This document shows positions 31,144 through 39,020 of a stretch of 64,000 nt of DNA, in pieces. The DNA is from Streptomyces fumanus. GTDB lineage: Bacteria > Actinomycetota > Actinomycetes > Streptomycetales > Streptomycetaceae. The position numbers and the translations under genes were made by a program. Location of the stretch: NCBI RefSeq assembly GCF_014655295.1, contig NZ_BNBI01000001.1, forward strand, positions 372,001 to 436,000. Reading direction: 5' to 3'. The notes under the pieces were generated by a model, which was not told where the DNA came from, made no database searches, and was given only the letters and a program-made list of their open reading frames with translations. Numbering within the stretch: position 1 is the first letter of the stretch; each line of letters opens with the position of its first letter.

Positions 31144-32388
31144 ATGAACCCACACCTCGCCACCACGGCGGACGACTCGTTCGCGCAGTTCCTCGATTTC
31201 GGCGCCGGCGTCCTCTCGCTCGTCTGCCTGAGCTGCTCGGTGATCTGGGGACTGGTCGCCCAGGACCGCGTGCTGCTCGTGGCCCGCCAGCGGATCCTGG
31301 CCCAGGCGGTGCACCGGACCACCGCCGTCGCCTCGATCGCCTTCCTGCTGGTGCACATCGGGGTGAAGCTGGCGCTGGACCACACCACCTGGATCGCCGC
31401 CGTGCTCCCGTTCGGACTGCTCGCCACCGACGACGAGCAGTTCGGCGGCCGGGGCTTCCTGATCGGCCTCGGCACGCTGGCCGCCCTGCTGATGATCTTC
31501 GTCGGGGTCACCGGCGCCCTGCGCAACCGCTTCGCCTCCCCCGCTCCCGTCGCCGCCCGCTGGCGGGCGATGCACATGCTCGCCTACCCGGCCTGGTGCG
31601 CCGCGCTGCTGCACGGCCTCTACGCGGGTCGAGCCGCCAAGCCGCTCTTCACGGCCCTGTACGGCCTGTCGGTGCTGGCGGTGATGGCCGCGCTGGCGCT
31701 GCGCGCTGCCCCCGCGCCGGTCAAGCGCCGGATCGCCGACCGCGTCGCCGCCCTCTTCGCCGGCCCGGCCCGCCCCGGCCCCGAGGAGCCGGCCGATCCC
31801 GGGTCCCGCGCCGCCGCCCTGCCCGGCTACGAACACCGGGACACCTCCGCCGGGCGCCCGGCCGCGCCGGGCCCCGGCGGCCCCGGCGTACCCCGGCAGC
31901 GGCCGTACGCGGCGGGCCACGAGCCCCTCGGCACGCCCCTGGCCGAGGGCTACCCGTCCGCCGGGCCGGGAGACGGCTTCGCCGCCGCCTACCGTGCCGT
32001 GTCGGGTCCGCCACGCGCGCGTGCCCCCTTCGCCGCGCCCGACCCGGGCACCGCCCCGGCGCCGCCCGCCCCGGCGGTCCCCCGCGCCGACGGCGGAGGC
32101 TGGCCGGTGCCGTCCCCGCCGCCGGTCGGCGAGGCGCCCCCGTCGGCGTACGACCCGCTCACCGACACCGGACACACCGTCCCGGTCCCCGACGGTCCGG
32201 GCGCCGCCGGGTACGGACCGAGTGATCCGTACGACACGGGTGAGACGAACCCGGTCCCGCGCCCGTACTACCCGGGCGACACGTACCTCGGCGGTCCCGC
32301 CACCGAACCGATCCCCGGTGCGCCGTACGACTTCGGCGCGCCGGACACGCGCGCACCGTGGAACACGCCTTCCGGAGGCTTGGAGTGA
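31144..32388 (+). CDS. Ferric-reductase-like heme-b membrane protein with Pro-rich tail
   Basis: A 414-residue integral membrane protein. Residues 15-185 hold about six transmembrane helices. His57 and His71 lie in one helix and His144 and His157 in another; these HX13H and HX12H pairs are how ferric-reductase and NADPH-oxidase-like proteins bind two b hemes across the membrane. The remaining 220 residues are a Pro/Gly-rich, low-complexity cytoplasmic tail. The family's usual FAD/NAD domain is absent. Its stop overlaps the GTG of the next gene, a NuoF-like flavoprotein-ferredoxin, by four bases (GTGA). The two are therefore coupled and the flavoprotein probably supplies the missing electron input. 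Electron acceptor unknown. Confidence 0.85.
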   Translation: MNPHLATTADDSFAQFLDFGAGVLSLVCLSCSVIWGLVAQDRVLLVARQRILAQAVHRTTAVASIAFLLVHIGVKLALDHTTWIAAVLPFGLLATDDEQFGGRGFLIGLGTLAALLMIFVGVTGALRNRFASPAPVAARWRAMHMLAYPAWCAALLHGLYAGRAAKPLFTALYGLSVLAVMAALALRAAPAPVKRRIADRVAALFAGPARPGPEEPADPGSRAAALPGYEHRDTSAGRPAAPGPGGPGVPRQRPYAAGHEPLGTPLAEGYPSAGPGDGFAAAYRAVSGPPRARAPFAAPDPGTAPAPPAPAVPRADGGGWPVPSPPPVGEAPPSAYDPLTDTGHTVPVPDGPGAAGYGPSDPYDTGETNPVPRPYYPGDTYLGGPATEPIPGAPYDFGAPDTRAPWNTPSGGLE

Positions 32389-34001
32389 ACGAGGCCCTGC
32401 CCGACGTCCCCGAAGTCCGCGTGGTCGGGCTTCCCCAGCTCACGTCGGGCTTCGACCTTGTCGAACGACTGGACCTGCCGATGCACCTCAAGGTGCACGG
32501 CCCGCTCGAACCGATGGGCGGGGAGCAGCTCGCCCGGCTCGCCGAACGCGTCGCCCTCAGAGGCCGCGGCGGCGCGGGCTTCCCCTTCCACAAGAAGCTG
32601 CGCGCGGTCGCCGAGTCGGCGATCAAGCGCGGTGTGCGCCCGGTCGTCGTCGTCAACGGCAGCGAGGACGAACCGGCCTGCCGCAAGGACACGGTGCTCA
32701 TCAACCGGGCCCCGCACCTCATCCTGGACGGCGCCCTGCTGTGCGCCGAGGCCCTGGGCGCCCGCACCCTGGTCGTCGGGGTCACCCGGGAGTCCACCCA
32801 GCGCTCCATGGAGGCCGCGCTCGCCGAACGCGGCCTGAACAACGGCCGCCGGTCCGCCCTGCGCGCCCGCGTGCAGCGCAACCCGGTGCGCATGGTCACC
32901 GGCGCCGCGGCCTCGCTGATCCGCTCGATCGACGGCGGCCCGGCGATCCCGCCCGGCCGCAAGACCAGCGCCTCCCGCAGCGGCGTGGGCGGCGCGCCCA
33001 CCCTGCTGTCCAACGCCGAGACGTTCGCCCAGTTGGCGATCGCCGCCCGGATCGGCCCGGAGCGCTACGGCAACACCGGGCTGTACGACGAGCCGGGCAC
33101 CGTCCTGCTCACCGTCTCCGGGGCGGTGGCCCGCCCGATGGTGATCGAGGTCCCCACGGGTGTGCCGCTGCGCTACGTCCTGCAGTTGGCGGGCGCCCCG
33201 CCGGTCCCGCAGGGCGTGCTGACCGGCGGCTACCACGGCAAGTGGCTCGACGCGGCCACCGCCGGCGAGGCGGTCGTCTCCCGCGGCTCGCTGGACGCGG
33301 TGGGCGGTTCGCTGGGCGCCGGGGCGATCCTGCCGATCGGTCAGGAGACCTGCCCGCTGGGCGAGTCGCTGCGGGTCGCGCAGTGGCTGGCGGAGGAGAG
33401 CGCCGGCCAGTGCGGCCCCTGCTACCTGGGGCTGCCCGCCGCCGCACGCGGCATGGCGGACATTCTGAACGGCGGGGGCCCGGCCGCCCTGGAGGCGCTC
33501 AAGCAGGTCGCCCGGAACGTCAAGCGGCGCGGCGCCTGCTCGCACCCGGACGGCTCGGCGATGTTCCTGGAGTCGACCGTCAAGGCGTTCACCGACGACC
33601 TGGCCGCCCATGTCCTCGGCAACGGCTGCGGACGGCCCGTACAGGGCGTGCTGCCGCTGTACGAGGGGGGCGGGACCCCGACGGGCGTCCCGGGCGGCGG
33701 CGCGGCGCGGGAGGGCGGTCCCAGCCGGCAGCGGATCCACGTCGACTGGACGCTGTGCCGGGGCCACGGGCTGTGCGCGGACATCCTCCCGGAGGTGTTC
33801 CAGCTCGGCGCGGACGGCTTCCCGACGGTGGCGCAGGCGGAGGTGCCGCGGTACGCGGAGGCCAAGGCGCTGCGTGCGGTGCGGCGCTGCCCGGCGCTCG
33901 CCCTGCGCATCGAGGAGGACAACCGGGCGGCGCAGCCGCCCGCGCGGGGCGATCTGCCGGTGCTCTCCCCGGGCCGCGGCCGGCGCGCGCTGGGGCGGTG
34001 A
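32385..34001 (+). CDS. NuoF-like FMN/NADH oxidoreductase fused to a C-terminal ferredoxin
   Basis: A 538-residue protein. Residues 59-67 are RGRGGAGFP, the FMN loop of complex I subunit NuoF; VNGSEDEPACRKDT is the NADH/FMN loop; an SLBB domain follows near 255. The iron-sulfur motif reads ESAGQCGPC with a later GACSHPDG. NuoF normally has ESCGxCxPC, so the first of four Cys ligands is Ala here. Residues about 460-520 are a single-cluster ferredoxin (LCRGHGLC, then RRCPAL) with His in the second ligand place. The GTG at 32385 has GGAGG 6 bases upstream and overlaps the heme-b gene stop. Likely NAD(P)H-to-membrane electron transfer, but direction and partner are inferred. Confidence 0.85.
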   Translation: MNEALPDVPEVRVVGLPQLTSGFDLVERLDLPMHLKVHGPLEPMGGEQLARLAERVALRGRGGAGFPFHKKLRAVAESAIKRGVRPVVVVNGSEDEPACRKDTVLINRAPHLILDGALLCAEALGARTLVVGVTRESTQRSMEAALAERGLNNGRRSALRARVQRNPVRMVTGAAASLIRSIDGGPAIPPGRKTSASRSGVGGAPTLLSNAETFAQLAIAARIGPERYGNTGLYDEPGTVLLTVSGAVARPMVIEVPTGVPLRYVLQLAGAPPVPQGVLTGGYHGKWLDAATAGEAVVSRGSLDAVGGSLGAGAILPIGQETCPLGESLRVAQWLAEESAGQCGPCYLGLPAAARGMADILNGGGPAALEALKQVARNVKRRGACSHPDGSAMFLESTVKAFTDDLAAHVLGNGCGRPVQGVLPLYEGGGTPTGVPGGGAAREGGPSRQRIHVDWTLCRGHGLCADILPEVFQLGADGFPTVAQAEVPRYAEAKALRAVRRCPALALRIEEDNRAAQPPARGDLPVLSPGRGRRALGR

Positions 34002-34020
34002 GGACCGCCCCCGGGAACGG

Positions 34021-34056
34021 AAAGATCCCCCGGTCCCTGCGGACCGGGGGATCTTT
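34021..34056. terminator. Strong bidirectional terminator
   Basis: Two 16-base arms (34021-34036 and 34041-34056) are perfectly complementary around a 4-base CTGC loop, with A and T runs at both ends. It lies 20 bases after the NuoF-like gene and 10 bases after the tRNA-Ala on the other strand, so it serves both transcripts. Confidence 0.95.
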
Positions 34057-34065
34057 CCTTTGCTG

Positions 34066-34138
34066 TGGAGCTAAGGAGAATTGAACTCCTGACCTCCTGC
34101 ATGCCATGCAGGCGCTCTACCAACTGAGCTATAGCCCC
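34066..34138 (-). tRNA. tRNA-Ala (anticodon GGC), copy 1
   Basis: On the minus strand the 73-base gene begins GGGGCTATAGCTCAGTTGG. The anticodon stem CCTGC/GCAGG encloses the loop ATGGCAT with anticodon GGC, and the T arm reads GGTTCAATTCC-like (AGGAGTTCAATTCTCCT). The acceptor stem GGGGCTA pairs with TAGCTCC, followed by discriminator A. CCA is not encoded. It is identical to the copy at 34880-34952. Confidence 0.97.
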
Positions 34139-34176
34139 TTGTGGTGCTTCCGCCGGTTTCCCCGGCGGCGACGCCA

Positions 34177-34207
34177 ACTTTACACGGTCCCCCGGGCCCA
34201 ACACCAA
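34177..34207 (-). promoter_or_regulatory. Probable promoter of tRNA-Ala copy 1
   Basis: TTGGTG (revcomp of 34202-34207) and TAAAGT (revcomp of 34177-34182) are separated by 19 bases on the minus strand, with the transcript start about 30 bases before the tRNA. TAAAGT is also the -10 box proposed for copy 2. Confidence 0.5.
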
Positions 34208-34253
34208 ATCGTTTCCGCTCTGCCCGATTTGCCGGTTTTTTCGGCCCTGCGGA

Positions 34254-34487
34254 TCACGCGGTGACGAAGGAGTAGAACCGCTTGAGGGTGCAGTGCTCCT
34301 CCAGCAGCCGGCCGTAGATCGGCTCCCCTTCGAGTTCGCGGTACGTCTCGATCGGGTCGCCTTTTATGATCAGCGCCCGCGCGCACTCCTCGCACCAGTA
34401 CTGGTAGTCGGGATTGATCGGTTCCATGTCCCGGACGATCGGGGTGCCGCTGCCGCACCAGTCGCACTTCCGCCTGTGTGCACCCAT
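34254..34487 (-). CDS. Small CxxC zinc-ribbon protein, function unknown
   Basis: A 77-residue protein beginning MGAHRRKCDWCGSGTPIVRD. CDWC and CEEC (in YWCEECARA) are two CxxC knuckles 24 residues apart that should bind one zinc. The rest is PIETYRELEGEPIYGRLLEE and a C-terminal YSFVTA. The ATG at 34485-34487 follows the preceding zinc-ribbon gene by only 3 bases, so the two are cotranslated. No DNA- or RNA-binding domain is recognisable beyond the knuckles. It lies between the two tRNA-Ala genes on the same strand. Full-length, good codon use, no sign of decay. Confidence 0.85.
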   Translation of the reverse strand: MGAHRRKCDWCGSGTPIVRDMEPINPDYQYWCEECARALIIKGDPIETYRELEGEPIYGRLLEEHCTLKRFYSFVTA

Positions 34488-34490
34488 GGG

Positions 34491-34664
34491 TCAGCTCCAG
34501 CTATGGCCGCAGGCGGTACACACGTACGAGATGCCGCCGTTGTCCCCGAGGACCTGGGCGACGTGCGCGGAACCACAGGAAGGGCAGTGCAGACGAGTGG
34601 CCGTGTTCCGTGCCGTCACCGCTCGGCGGAGGCCGTCGACCTCCTCGCGGATGCTCGCAGGCAT
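34491..34664 (-). CDS. 57-residue zinc-ribbon protein, function unknown
   Basis: A very short gene. It reads MPASIREEVDGLRRAVTARN, then TATRLHCPSCGSAHVAQVLG, and ends DNGGISYVCTACGHSWS. CPSCG and CTACG form a classic two-knuckle zinc ribbon of the kind seen in small RNA polymerase or ribosome-associated proteins. The ATG at 34662-34664 has a strong GGGAGGGAG ribosome binding site. It is followed by the 77-residue zinc-ribbon gene three bases later, so the two are a pair. Together they sit between duplicate tRNA-Ala genes. Role unknown; translation or transcription accessory factor is only a guess. Confidence 0.85.
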   Translation of the reverse strand: MPASIREEVDGLRRAVTARNTATRLHCPSCGSAHVAQVLGDNGGISYVCTACGHSWS

Positions 34665-34831
34665 CGCTACTCCCTCCCGTCGGGCCGCGCCCCCTTCCGG
34701 TCGTTTGATTCTGCCACGAGCGGACCAACACGGTCAGCGACGCATCAGTACCAGTCCGGACACGGCGTTCCGGCGGACCTCCGCACAGGTATACGCCGCC
34801 CGGGCCGCGACCGCTCAAACGGCGGCCGACG

Positions 34832-34863
34832 AAAAAATCCCGCCCCCCGAAGGGGACGGGATT
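34832..34863 (-). terminator. Terminator after tRNA-Ala copy 2
   Basis: AATCCCG (34836-34842) and CGGGATT (34857-34863) form the outer stem, CCCC/GGGG the inner one, and on the minus strand a run of six T follows. It lies 17 bases past the tRNA 3' end. The rest of 34665-34879 shows no gene. Confidence 0.9.
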
Positions 34864-34879
34864 CGTCCGTGGAACCAAG

Positions 34880-34952
34880 TGGAGCTAAGGAGAATTGAAC
34901 TCCTGACCTCCTGCATGCCATGCAGGCGCTCTACCAACTGAGCTATAGCCCC
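34880..34952 (-). tRNA. tRNA-Ala (anticodon GGC), copy 2
   Basis: Identical over all 73 bases to the copy at 34066-34138, again without encoded CCA, anticodon GGC for GCC/GCU codons. It has its own predicted promoter and terminator, so it is transcribed separately from copy 1. GCC is a dominant Ala codon here, which suits a double dose. Confidence 0.97.
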
Positions 34953-34992
34953 TGGCCGGTGTTCTTCCCGCTCGGCGGGGCGAACAAGAAGA

Positions 34993-35022
34993 ACTTTAGC
35001 CTGCGACCTGCCGGAAAGTGAA
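34993..35022 (-). promoter_or_regulatory. Probable promoter of tRNA-Ala copy 2
   Basis: TTCACT (revcomp of 35017-35022) and TAAAGT (revcomp of 34993-34998) are separated by 18 bases on the minus strand, about 40 bases before the tRNA. Confidence 0.45.
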
Positions 35023-35042
35023 ATCCGGGTCCCGGCGGGGTC

Positions 35043-35714
35043 TCAGTCGTCGTCGCCGAGCACCGGCTCGGGCAGGGTGCCGGCGTTGTGCTCCAGCAGG
35101 CGCCAGCCGCGGGCGCCCTGGCCCAGCACGGACCAGCAGCAGTTGGTCAGGCCGCCCAGGCTCTCCCAGTGGCCCGCGTCCAGGCCGAGGAGGCGCCCGA
35201 TGGTGGTGCGGATGGTGCCGCCGTGGCTGACCACGACGAGGGTGCCGTCCTCCGGGAGCTTCTCCACGTGCCGCAGCACCACGGGGGCGGCGCGGTCGGC
35301 GACCTCGGTCTCCAGTTCGCCGCCGCCCCGGCGGATCGGCTCGCCGCGCTTCCAGGCGGCGTACTCCTCGCCGTACCTGGCGATGATCTCCTCGTGGGTC
35401 AGGCCCTGCCAGACGCCCGCGTAGGTCTCCCGCAGGCCCTCTTCGAGGGTCACCTCCAGGCCGGTGAGGGCGGCCAGCTCGGCCGCGGTGCGCGCGGCGC
35501 GGGACAGGTCGGAGGCGATGATCGCGTCGGGCTCGCAGGCCGCCAGCAGCCGGGCCGCCCGGCGGGCCTGGGCCACGCCGGTGTCGGTCAGCTCGACGTC
35601 CGTGGTGCCCTGGAAGCGGCGCTCCACGTTCCAGGAGGTCTGGCCGTGCCGCCAGAGGATGATGCGGCGGCCCCGGCCGGTCCGGCCGGAGGTCACCTCA
35701 CCGGTCGCGCTCAT
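35043..35714 (-). CDS. Histidine phosphatase (phosphoglycerate-mutase-like)
   Basis: Cofactor-independent member of the histidine phosphatase superfamily, 223 residues. IILWRHGQTSWN holds the phospho-acceptor His of the RHG motif near residue 20, SDLSRAARTAAEL the second Arg, RETYAGVWQGLTHEEI the catalytic Glu, and VVSHGGTIRT the second His near 160. Substrates may be phosphosugars or other small phosphates; the family is too broad to choose. The ATG overlaps the rsfS stop by four bases (ATGA). It closes the nadD-LCP-rsfS run, the standard actinobacterial order. A longer upstream frame exists but lies inside rsfS. Confidence 0.88.
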   Translation of the reverse strand: MSATGEVTSGRTGRGRRIILWRHGQTSWNVERRFQGTTDVELTDTGVAQARRAARLLAACEPDAIIASDLSRAARTAAELAALTGLEVTLEEGLRETYAGVWQGLTHEEIIARYGEEYAAWKRGEPIRRGGGELETEVADRAAPVVLRHVEKLPEDGTLVVVSHGGTIRTTIGRLLGLDAGHWESLGGLTNCCWSVLGQGARGWRLLEHNAGTLPEPVLGDDD

Positions 35715-36157
35715 CGCCACTCCCCGTCCGGCTCCGCGGCCTCCTCGGCGGCGCGGGCCCGGGCGTGCTCCTCGCCCTTGCCGCGGGTGGCCTTGGCGTC
35801 GGCCGGCAGGTCCAGCTCGGGGCAGTCCTTCCACAGCCGCTCCAGGGCGTAGAAGACGCGCTCCTCGCTGTGCTGGACGTGCACGACGATGTCGACGTAG
35901 TCCAGGAGCACCCAGCGGGCCTCGCGGTCGCCTTCGCGGCGCACCGGCTTGGCGCCCAGTTCCTTGTTGAGCCGTTCCTCGATCTCGTCGACGATCGACT
36001 TGACCTGGCGGTCGTTGGGGGCGGAGGCCAGCAGGAAGGCGTCCGTGATCGACAGCACGTCGCTGACGTCGTAGGCGATGATGTCGTGCGCGAGCTTGTC
36101 GGCAGCCGCCTGGGCTGCGGTGTTGATCAGTTCAAGAGAGCGGTCGGTCGCGGTCAC
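35711..36157 (-). CDS. rsfS: Ribosome silencing factor RsfS
   Basis: Binds ribosomal protein L14 and prevents 30S-50S joining when nutrients are scarce. The 148 residues start with GTG (VTATDRSLELINTAAQAAAD) and show the Iojap core: DIIAYDVSDVLSITDAFLLA, SAPNDRQVKSIVDEIEERL, REGDREARWVLLDYVDIVVH and EERVFYALERLWKDCPEL. A charged tail follows. It lies downstream of the LCP gene (79-base gap) and is coupled to the phosphatase gene. Confidence 0.95.
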   Translation of the reverse strand: MTATDRSLELINTAAQAAADKLAHDIIAYDVSDVLSITDAFLLASAPNDRQVKSIVDEIEERLNKELGAKPVRREGDREARWVLLDYVDIVVHVQHSEERVFYALERLWKDCPELDLPADAKATRGKGEEHARARAAEEAAEPDGEWR

Positions 36158-36236
36158 TGCGTGGCTTTCGGTCGGCGGTCACTTGACACCAAGGGTCTCA
36201 TGACCGCCGACCGGGCCCCGGATGATCACCTCGGGG

Positions 36237-37931
36237 TCAGGAGGACGGCTCGTAGTCCTGGCCGAGGACGACCGCCACGCGCGCGTTGGCGGGCACCTCG
36301 CCCTTGGCGACCGCGCCGGTGGGCAGGCCGAGGGTCTTGGCGACCTCGGTGGCCTGCTCCTGGTCGGCGGCGTCCGCGTAGCGCACCTCGGAGGCGGCCT
36401 CGGTGGCGGCGGCGGTGCCGCCCTCCAGGAAGGTGAAGCCGCCGTTGAGCAGGACCACCCGGGCCTTGGCGGTGTCGCCCTTGTCACCCGTGGCGTTGCG
36501 CACCCAGACACTGACCGCCGCGTCCTTGCCGGGGCTCTTGGCGGTGCCGCCGAGGACGTCCTTGACGACGCTGTCGGCGGTCTCGGCGCTGAGCGTGCCG
36601 TCGTCCTGGACGGGCAGCAGGGTCGTCGTGTAGTCGCCGCCCTTGGCGCGGTCGGCGAGCCCGGCGAGGAAGGAGCCGAGGTCCTTGTCGGTCAGCGGCG
36701 GGTCGAGGATCATGCCCAGCGTCTGGACGGTGGTGGTCGCGGCCTGCGCGTCGGAGGAGAGCTTGCGCAGCACCGCCTGCATGACCTGCCCGAACCGCTG
36801 GAGCTGGGCGTCCTGCGCCTCGCCGGAGCCCTGGTAGGTGGCGTAGGCGACGGCCATCTTGCCGCTGAGCGTCCGGTCCTCGCCCCGGTGGACCAGGGTG
36901 GCGGCGTCCTTGCCCTTGGCGTCGGGGTCAGGCACGTCGGTGTCGGTGTCGACCTCGATGTTCCCGACCAGGTCGACGAGGTTCTGCAGGTACGGGGTGT
37001 CCAGCCGCCAGGTGCCCTCGATGTCGGTGCCGAGGGCGGAGTCCAGCGCGTCCTGGGTGGCGTCGGGGCCGTCGTCGACCGACTTGGCCAGCGTGGTGGT
37101 GCTGCCGTCGTCGCCGGTCAGCGCGAGGGCGTTGGGCACCAGCACGGTGGTGCCCCGCTTGGTGGTGGTGTTGTCCACCAGCAGGGCCGTGGAGGTCTCG
37201 CCCCCGTCGGTGTCGTGCAGGTGGACGGCGATCACATCGCGTTTCTGGGCGCCCGCCGCCGTCGTACCGCCCGCCTCTGAGTCCGAGGAGGACAGGCCGG
37301 GGAGCTTTCCGGCGTACCAGAGGTAGCCGATGCCGCCGACCGCCACCAGGGCGAGGACGACGACCAGGGCGACGGCACGCGCGCGTGCGCGGCGCCGGGC
37401 CTCCTCGCGGCGCTCGGTGCGGTTCTCGGTGAACTTCATCCAGTCGATGACGTCCTCCGAGTCGCCGTCCGGCTCCTCGACGAAGGCGAACTGCTCGGTG
37501 CGGTAGTCCCGTTCGCCGCTCTCCCGGGGTTCCCCGGGCGGGCCCGCCTGGTGCGGGATGCGGGCGGTCTGCTCGGCGACCGCGGGCTGCGCGGCGGCCC
37601 CGGCCCGGCCGTAGGGGTCCTCGTAGCCGGCCGGCTCGGGCGCCGCCTGCGTGTACGGGTCGTAGCCGTAGCCGTCGTGGCCGGGGGCGGGCAACTGCTG
37701 TCCCGGGTCCGGGGTGGCGTAGGGGGCGTACGGCTGCTGCTGGGCGTACGGGTCGTAGCCGTAGCCCTGGTGCTGCTGCTGTTGCTGTGCGTACGGGTCG
37801 TACGGCTGCTGCGGTGCGGCGGGCGGCGCCGGGGCCGGGCGGTAGACGGGCCGGCCGTACTCGTCGTAGCCGACGAGTTCGTACGGGCCGTCGTGACCGC
37901 TGCCGTATCCCGCGTCGTACTGGTCGTTCAC
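36237..37931 (-). CDS. LytR/LCP-type membrane protein with degenerate catalytic core and LytR_C domain
   Basis: A 564-residue, single-pass membrane protein. Residues 1-165 are Tyr/Pro/Gln-rich with PYDPYAQQQ-like repeats; the transmembrane helix is near 195-215 (VALVVVLALVAVGGIGYLW). The outer part resembles an LCP core (YLQNLVDLVGNIEVD, LSGKMAVAYATYQGSGEAQD), and residues about 455-560 form a LytR_C-type domain. LCP enzymes attach glycopolymers to peptidoglycan using several conserved Arg; here the SIPRD-type and YxR-type positions read LVPNA and YATYQ, so those Arg seem lost. The start is GTG at 37929-37931 behind GAGAGGGG. In S. coelicolor the LCP protein PdtA is, as I recall, in this neighbourhood. 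Confidence 0.75.
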   Translation of the reverse strand: MNDQYDAGYGSGHDGPYELVGYDEYGRPVYRPAPAPPAAPQQPYDPYAQQQQQHQGYGYDPYAQQQPYAPYATPDPGQQLPAPGHDGYGYDPYTQAAPEPAGYEDPYGRAGAAAQPAVAEQTARIPHQAGPPGEPRESGERDYRTEQFAFVEEPDGDSEDVIDWMKFTENRTERREEARRRARARAVALVVVLALVAVGGIGYLWYAGKLPGLSSSDSEAGGTTAAGAQKRDVIAVHLHDTDGGETSTALLVDNTTTKRGTTVLVPNALALTGDDGSTTTLAKSVDDGPDATQDALDSALGTDIEGTWRLDTPYLQNLVDLVGNIEVDTDTDVPDPDAKGKDAATLVHRGEDRTLSGKMAVAYATYQGSGEAQDAQLQRFGQVMQAVLRKLSSDAQAATTTVQTLGMILDPPLTDKDLGSFLAGLADRAKGGDYTTTLLPVQDDGTLSAETADSVVKDVLGGTAKSPGKDAAVSVWVRNATGDKGDTAKARVVLLNGGFTFLEGGTAAATEAASEVRYADAADQEQATEVAKTLGLPTGAVAKGEVPANARVAVVLGQDYEPSS

Positions 37932-37951
37932 CGGTGGGGGCCCCTCTCGGC

Positions 37952-38647
37952 TCAGTCGCCGCGGTACAACTGGCGCTTGTCGATGTAGCGCACGACTCCG
38001 TCCGGCACCAGATACCAGACGGGGTCGCCCTTGGCGACTCTCGCACGGCAGTCGGTGGAGGAGATGGCGAGGGCGGGCACCTCGACGAGCGAGACGCCGC
38101 CCTTGGGCAGTCCCGCGTCCGTCAGCGTGTGGCCGGGCCGGGTGACTCCGATGAAGTGTGCCAGGGAGAACAGCTCGTCGCTGTCGCGCCAGGTGAGGAT
38201 CTGGGCGAGCGCGTCGGCGCCGGTGATGAAGAACAGGTCCGTGTCCGGGTTGAGGGCGCGCAGGTCGCGCAGGGTGTCCACGGTGTAGGTGGGGCCGCCG
38301 CGGTCGATGTCGATGCGGCTGACCGAGAACTGCGGGTTCTCGGCGGTGGCGATGACCGTCATCAGATAGCGGTCCTCGGCCGCGGAGACCGCGCGGTGGC
38401 TCTTCTGCCAGGGCTGCCCGGTGGGGACGAAGACCACCTCGTCCAGCCGGAACTGCGCGGCGACCTCGCTGGCCGCCACCAGGTGTCCGTGGTGGATCGG
38501 GTCGAAGGTGCCGCCCATGACGCCGAGACGGCGCCTGCCGCTGCCGGGGCCGGTGGCGTGACCGGGGGCCGGGCGGTGCGGTGCGCCGCTCACCGTGCCG
38601 TCTTCCGTGTCGCGCGCCGGACCGGTAGGCATGTCCTGCTCTCCCAT
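37952..38647 (-). CDS. nadD: Nicotinate-nucleotide adenylyltransferase
   Basis: NAD biosynthesis enzyme, making deamido-NAD from nicotinate mononucleotide and ATP. The 231 residues contain [18 protein letters not shown], the nucleotidyltransferase HxGH motif, near residue 43, [20 protein letters not shown] and the ISSTDCR (ISSTxIR-type) motif near 205. The N-terminal 40 residues are a poorly conserved extension, so the true start may be slightly later. It is the first gene of the nadD-LCP-rsfS-phosphatase run, with 20 bases to the LCP gene. Two tiny membrane protein genes lie upstream. Confidence 0.95.
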   Translation of the reverse strand: MGEQDMPTGPARDTEDGTVSGAPHRPAPGHATGPGSGRRRLGVMGGTFDPIHHGHLVAASEVAAQFRLDEVVFVPTGQPWQKSHRAVSAAEDRYLMTVIATAENPQFSVSRIDIDRGGPTYTVDTLRDLRALNPDTDLFFITGADALAQILTWRDSDELFSLAHFIGVTRPGHTLTDAGLPKGGVSLVEVPALAISSTDCRARVAKGDPVWYLVPDGVVRYIDKRQLYRGD

Positions 38648-38729
38648 GCGTGCAGACCCTACCGGCCCGGCGTGAGAGCCTCGGCCGCCAGTTCCCCCCT
38701 TCGACGCCCGCGCGGGCGCCGGACGCGGG

Positions 38730-38894
38730 TCAGCGGTCGCGGTTGAAGCGCGTGGTGACCCACAGCAGGAGCAGCAGGATGACGAGGGCGGCGCCGCCGG
38801 TCAGGAAGGGGCTCAGGCTCTGATGGTTGCCCCCGTGCCCCTCGCCCTCGGCGAGGGTGACCAACTGGGCGGCGGTGCTGTGGATGCTCATCAT
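38730..38894 (-). CDS. 54-residue single-helix membrane protein, function unknown
   Basis: Reads [40 protein letters not shown] and [15 protein letters not shown] His/Gly-rich N-terminal part is followed by one hydrophobic helix with a Leu run and a basic end, so the C-terminus should be inside. Two adjacent ATGs (38892 and 38889) are possible starts and there is only a weak ribosome binding site. Normal codon use over the whole length argues that it is real. It lies 82 bases upstream of nadD on the same strand. Confidence 0.7.
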   Translation of the reverse strand: MMSIHSTAAQLVTLAEGEGHGGNHQSLSPFLTGGAALVILLLLLWVTTRFNRDR

Positions 38895-39020
38895 CGGCAG
38901 GACCTATCAGGTGTGGGCGGGATAAAGACGTCGGCTCATGGTATGCGGGCGTCCCTGGGGTGATCACGCCGACTCCGCCGTTGGGGACGCCCCCGGGTTC
39001 CGGGGAACCTTCCGCCCGCC

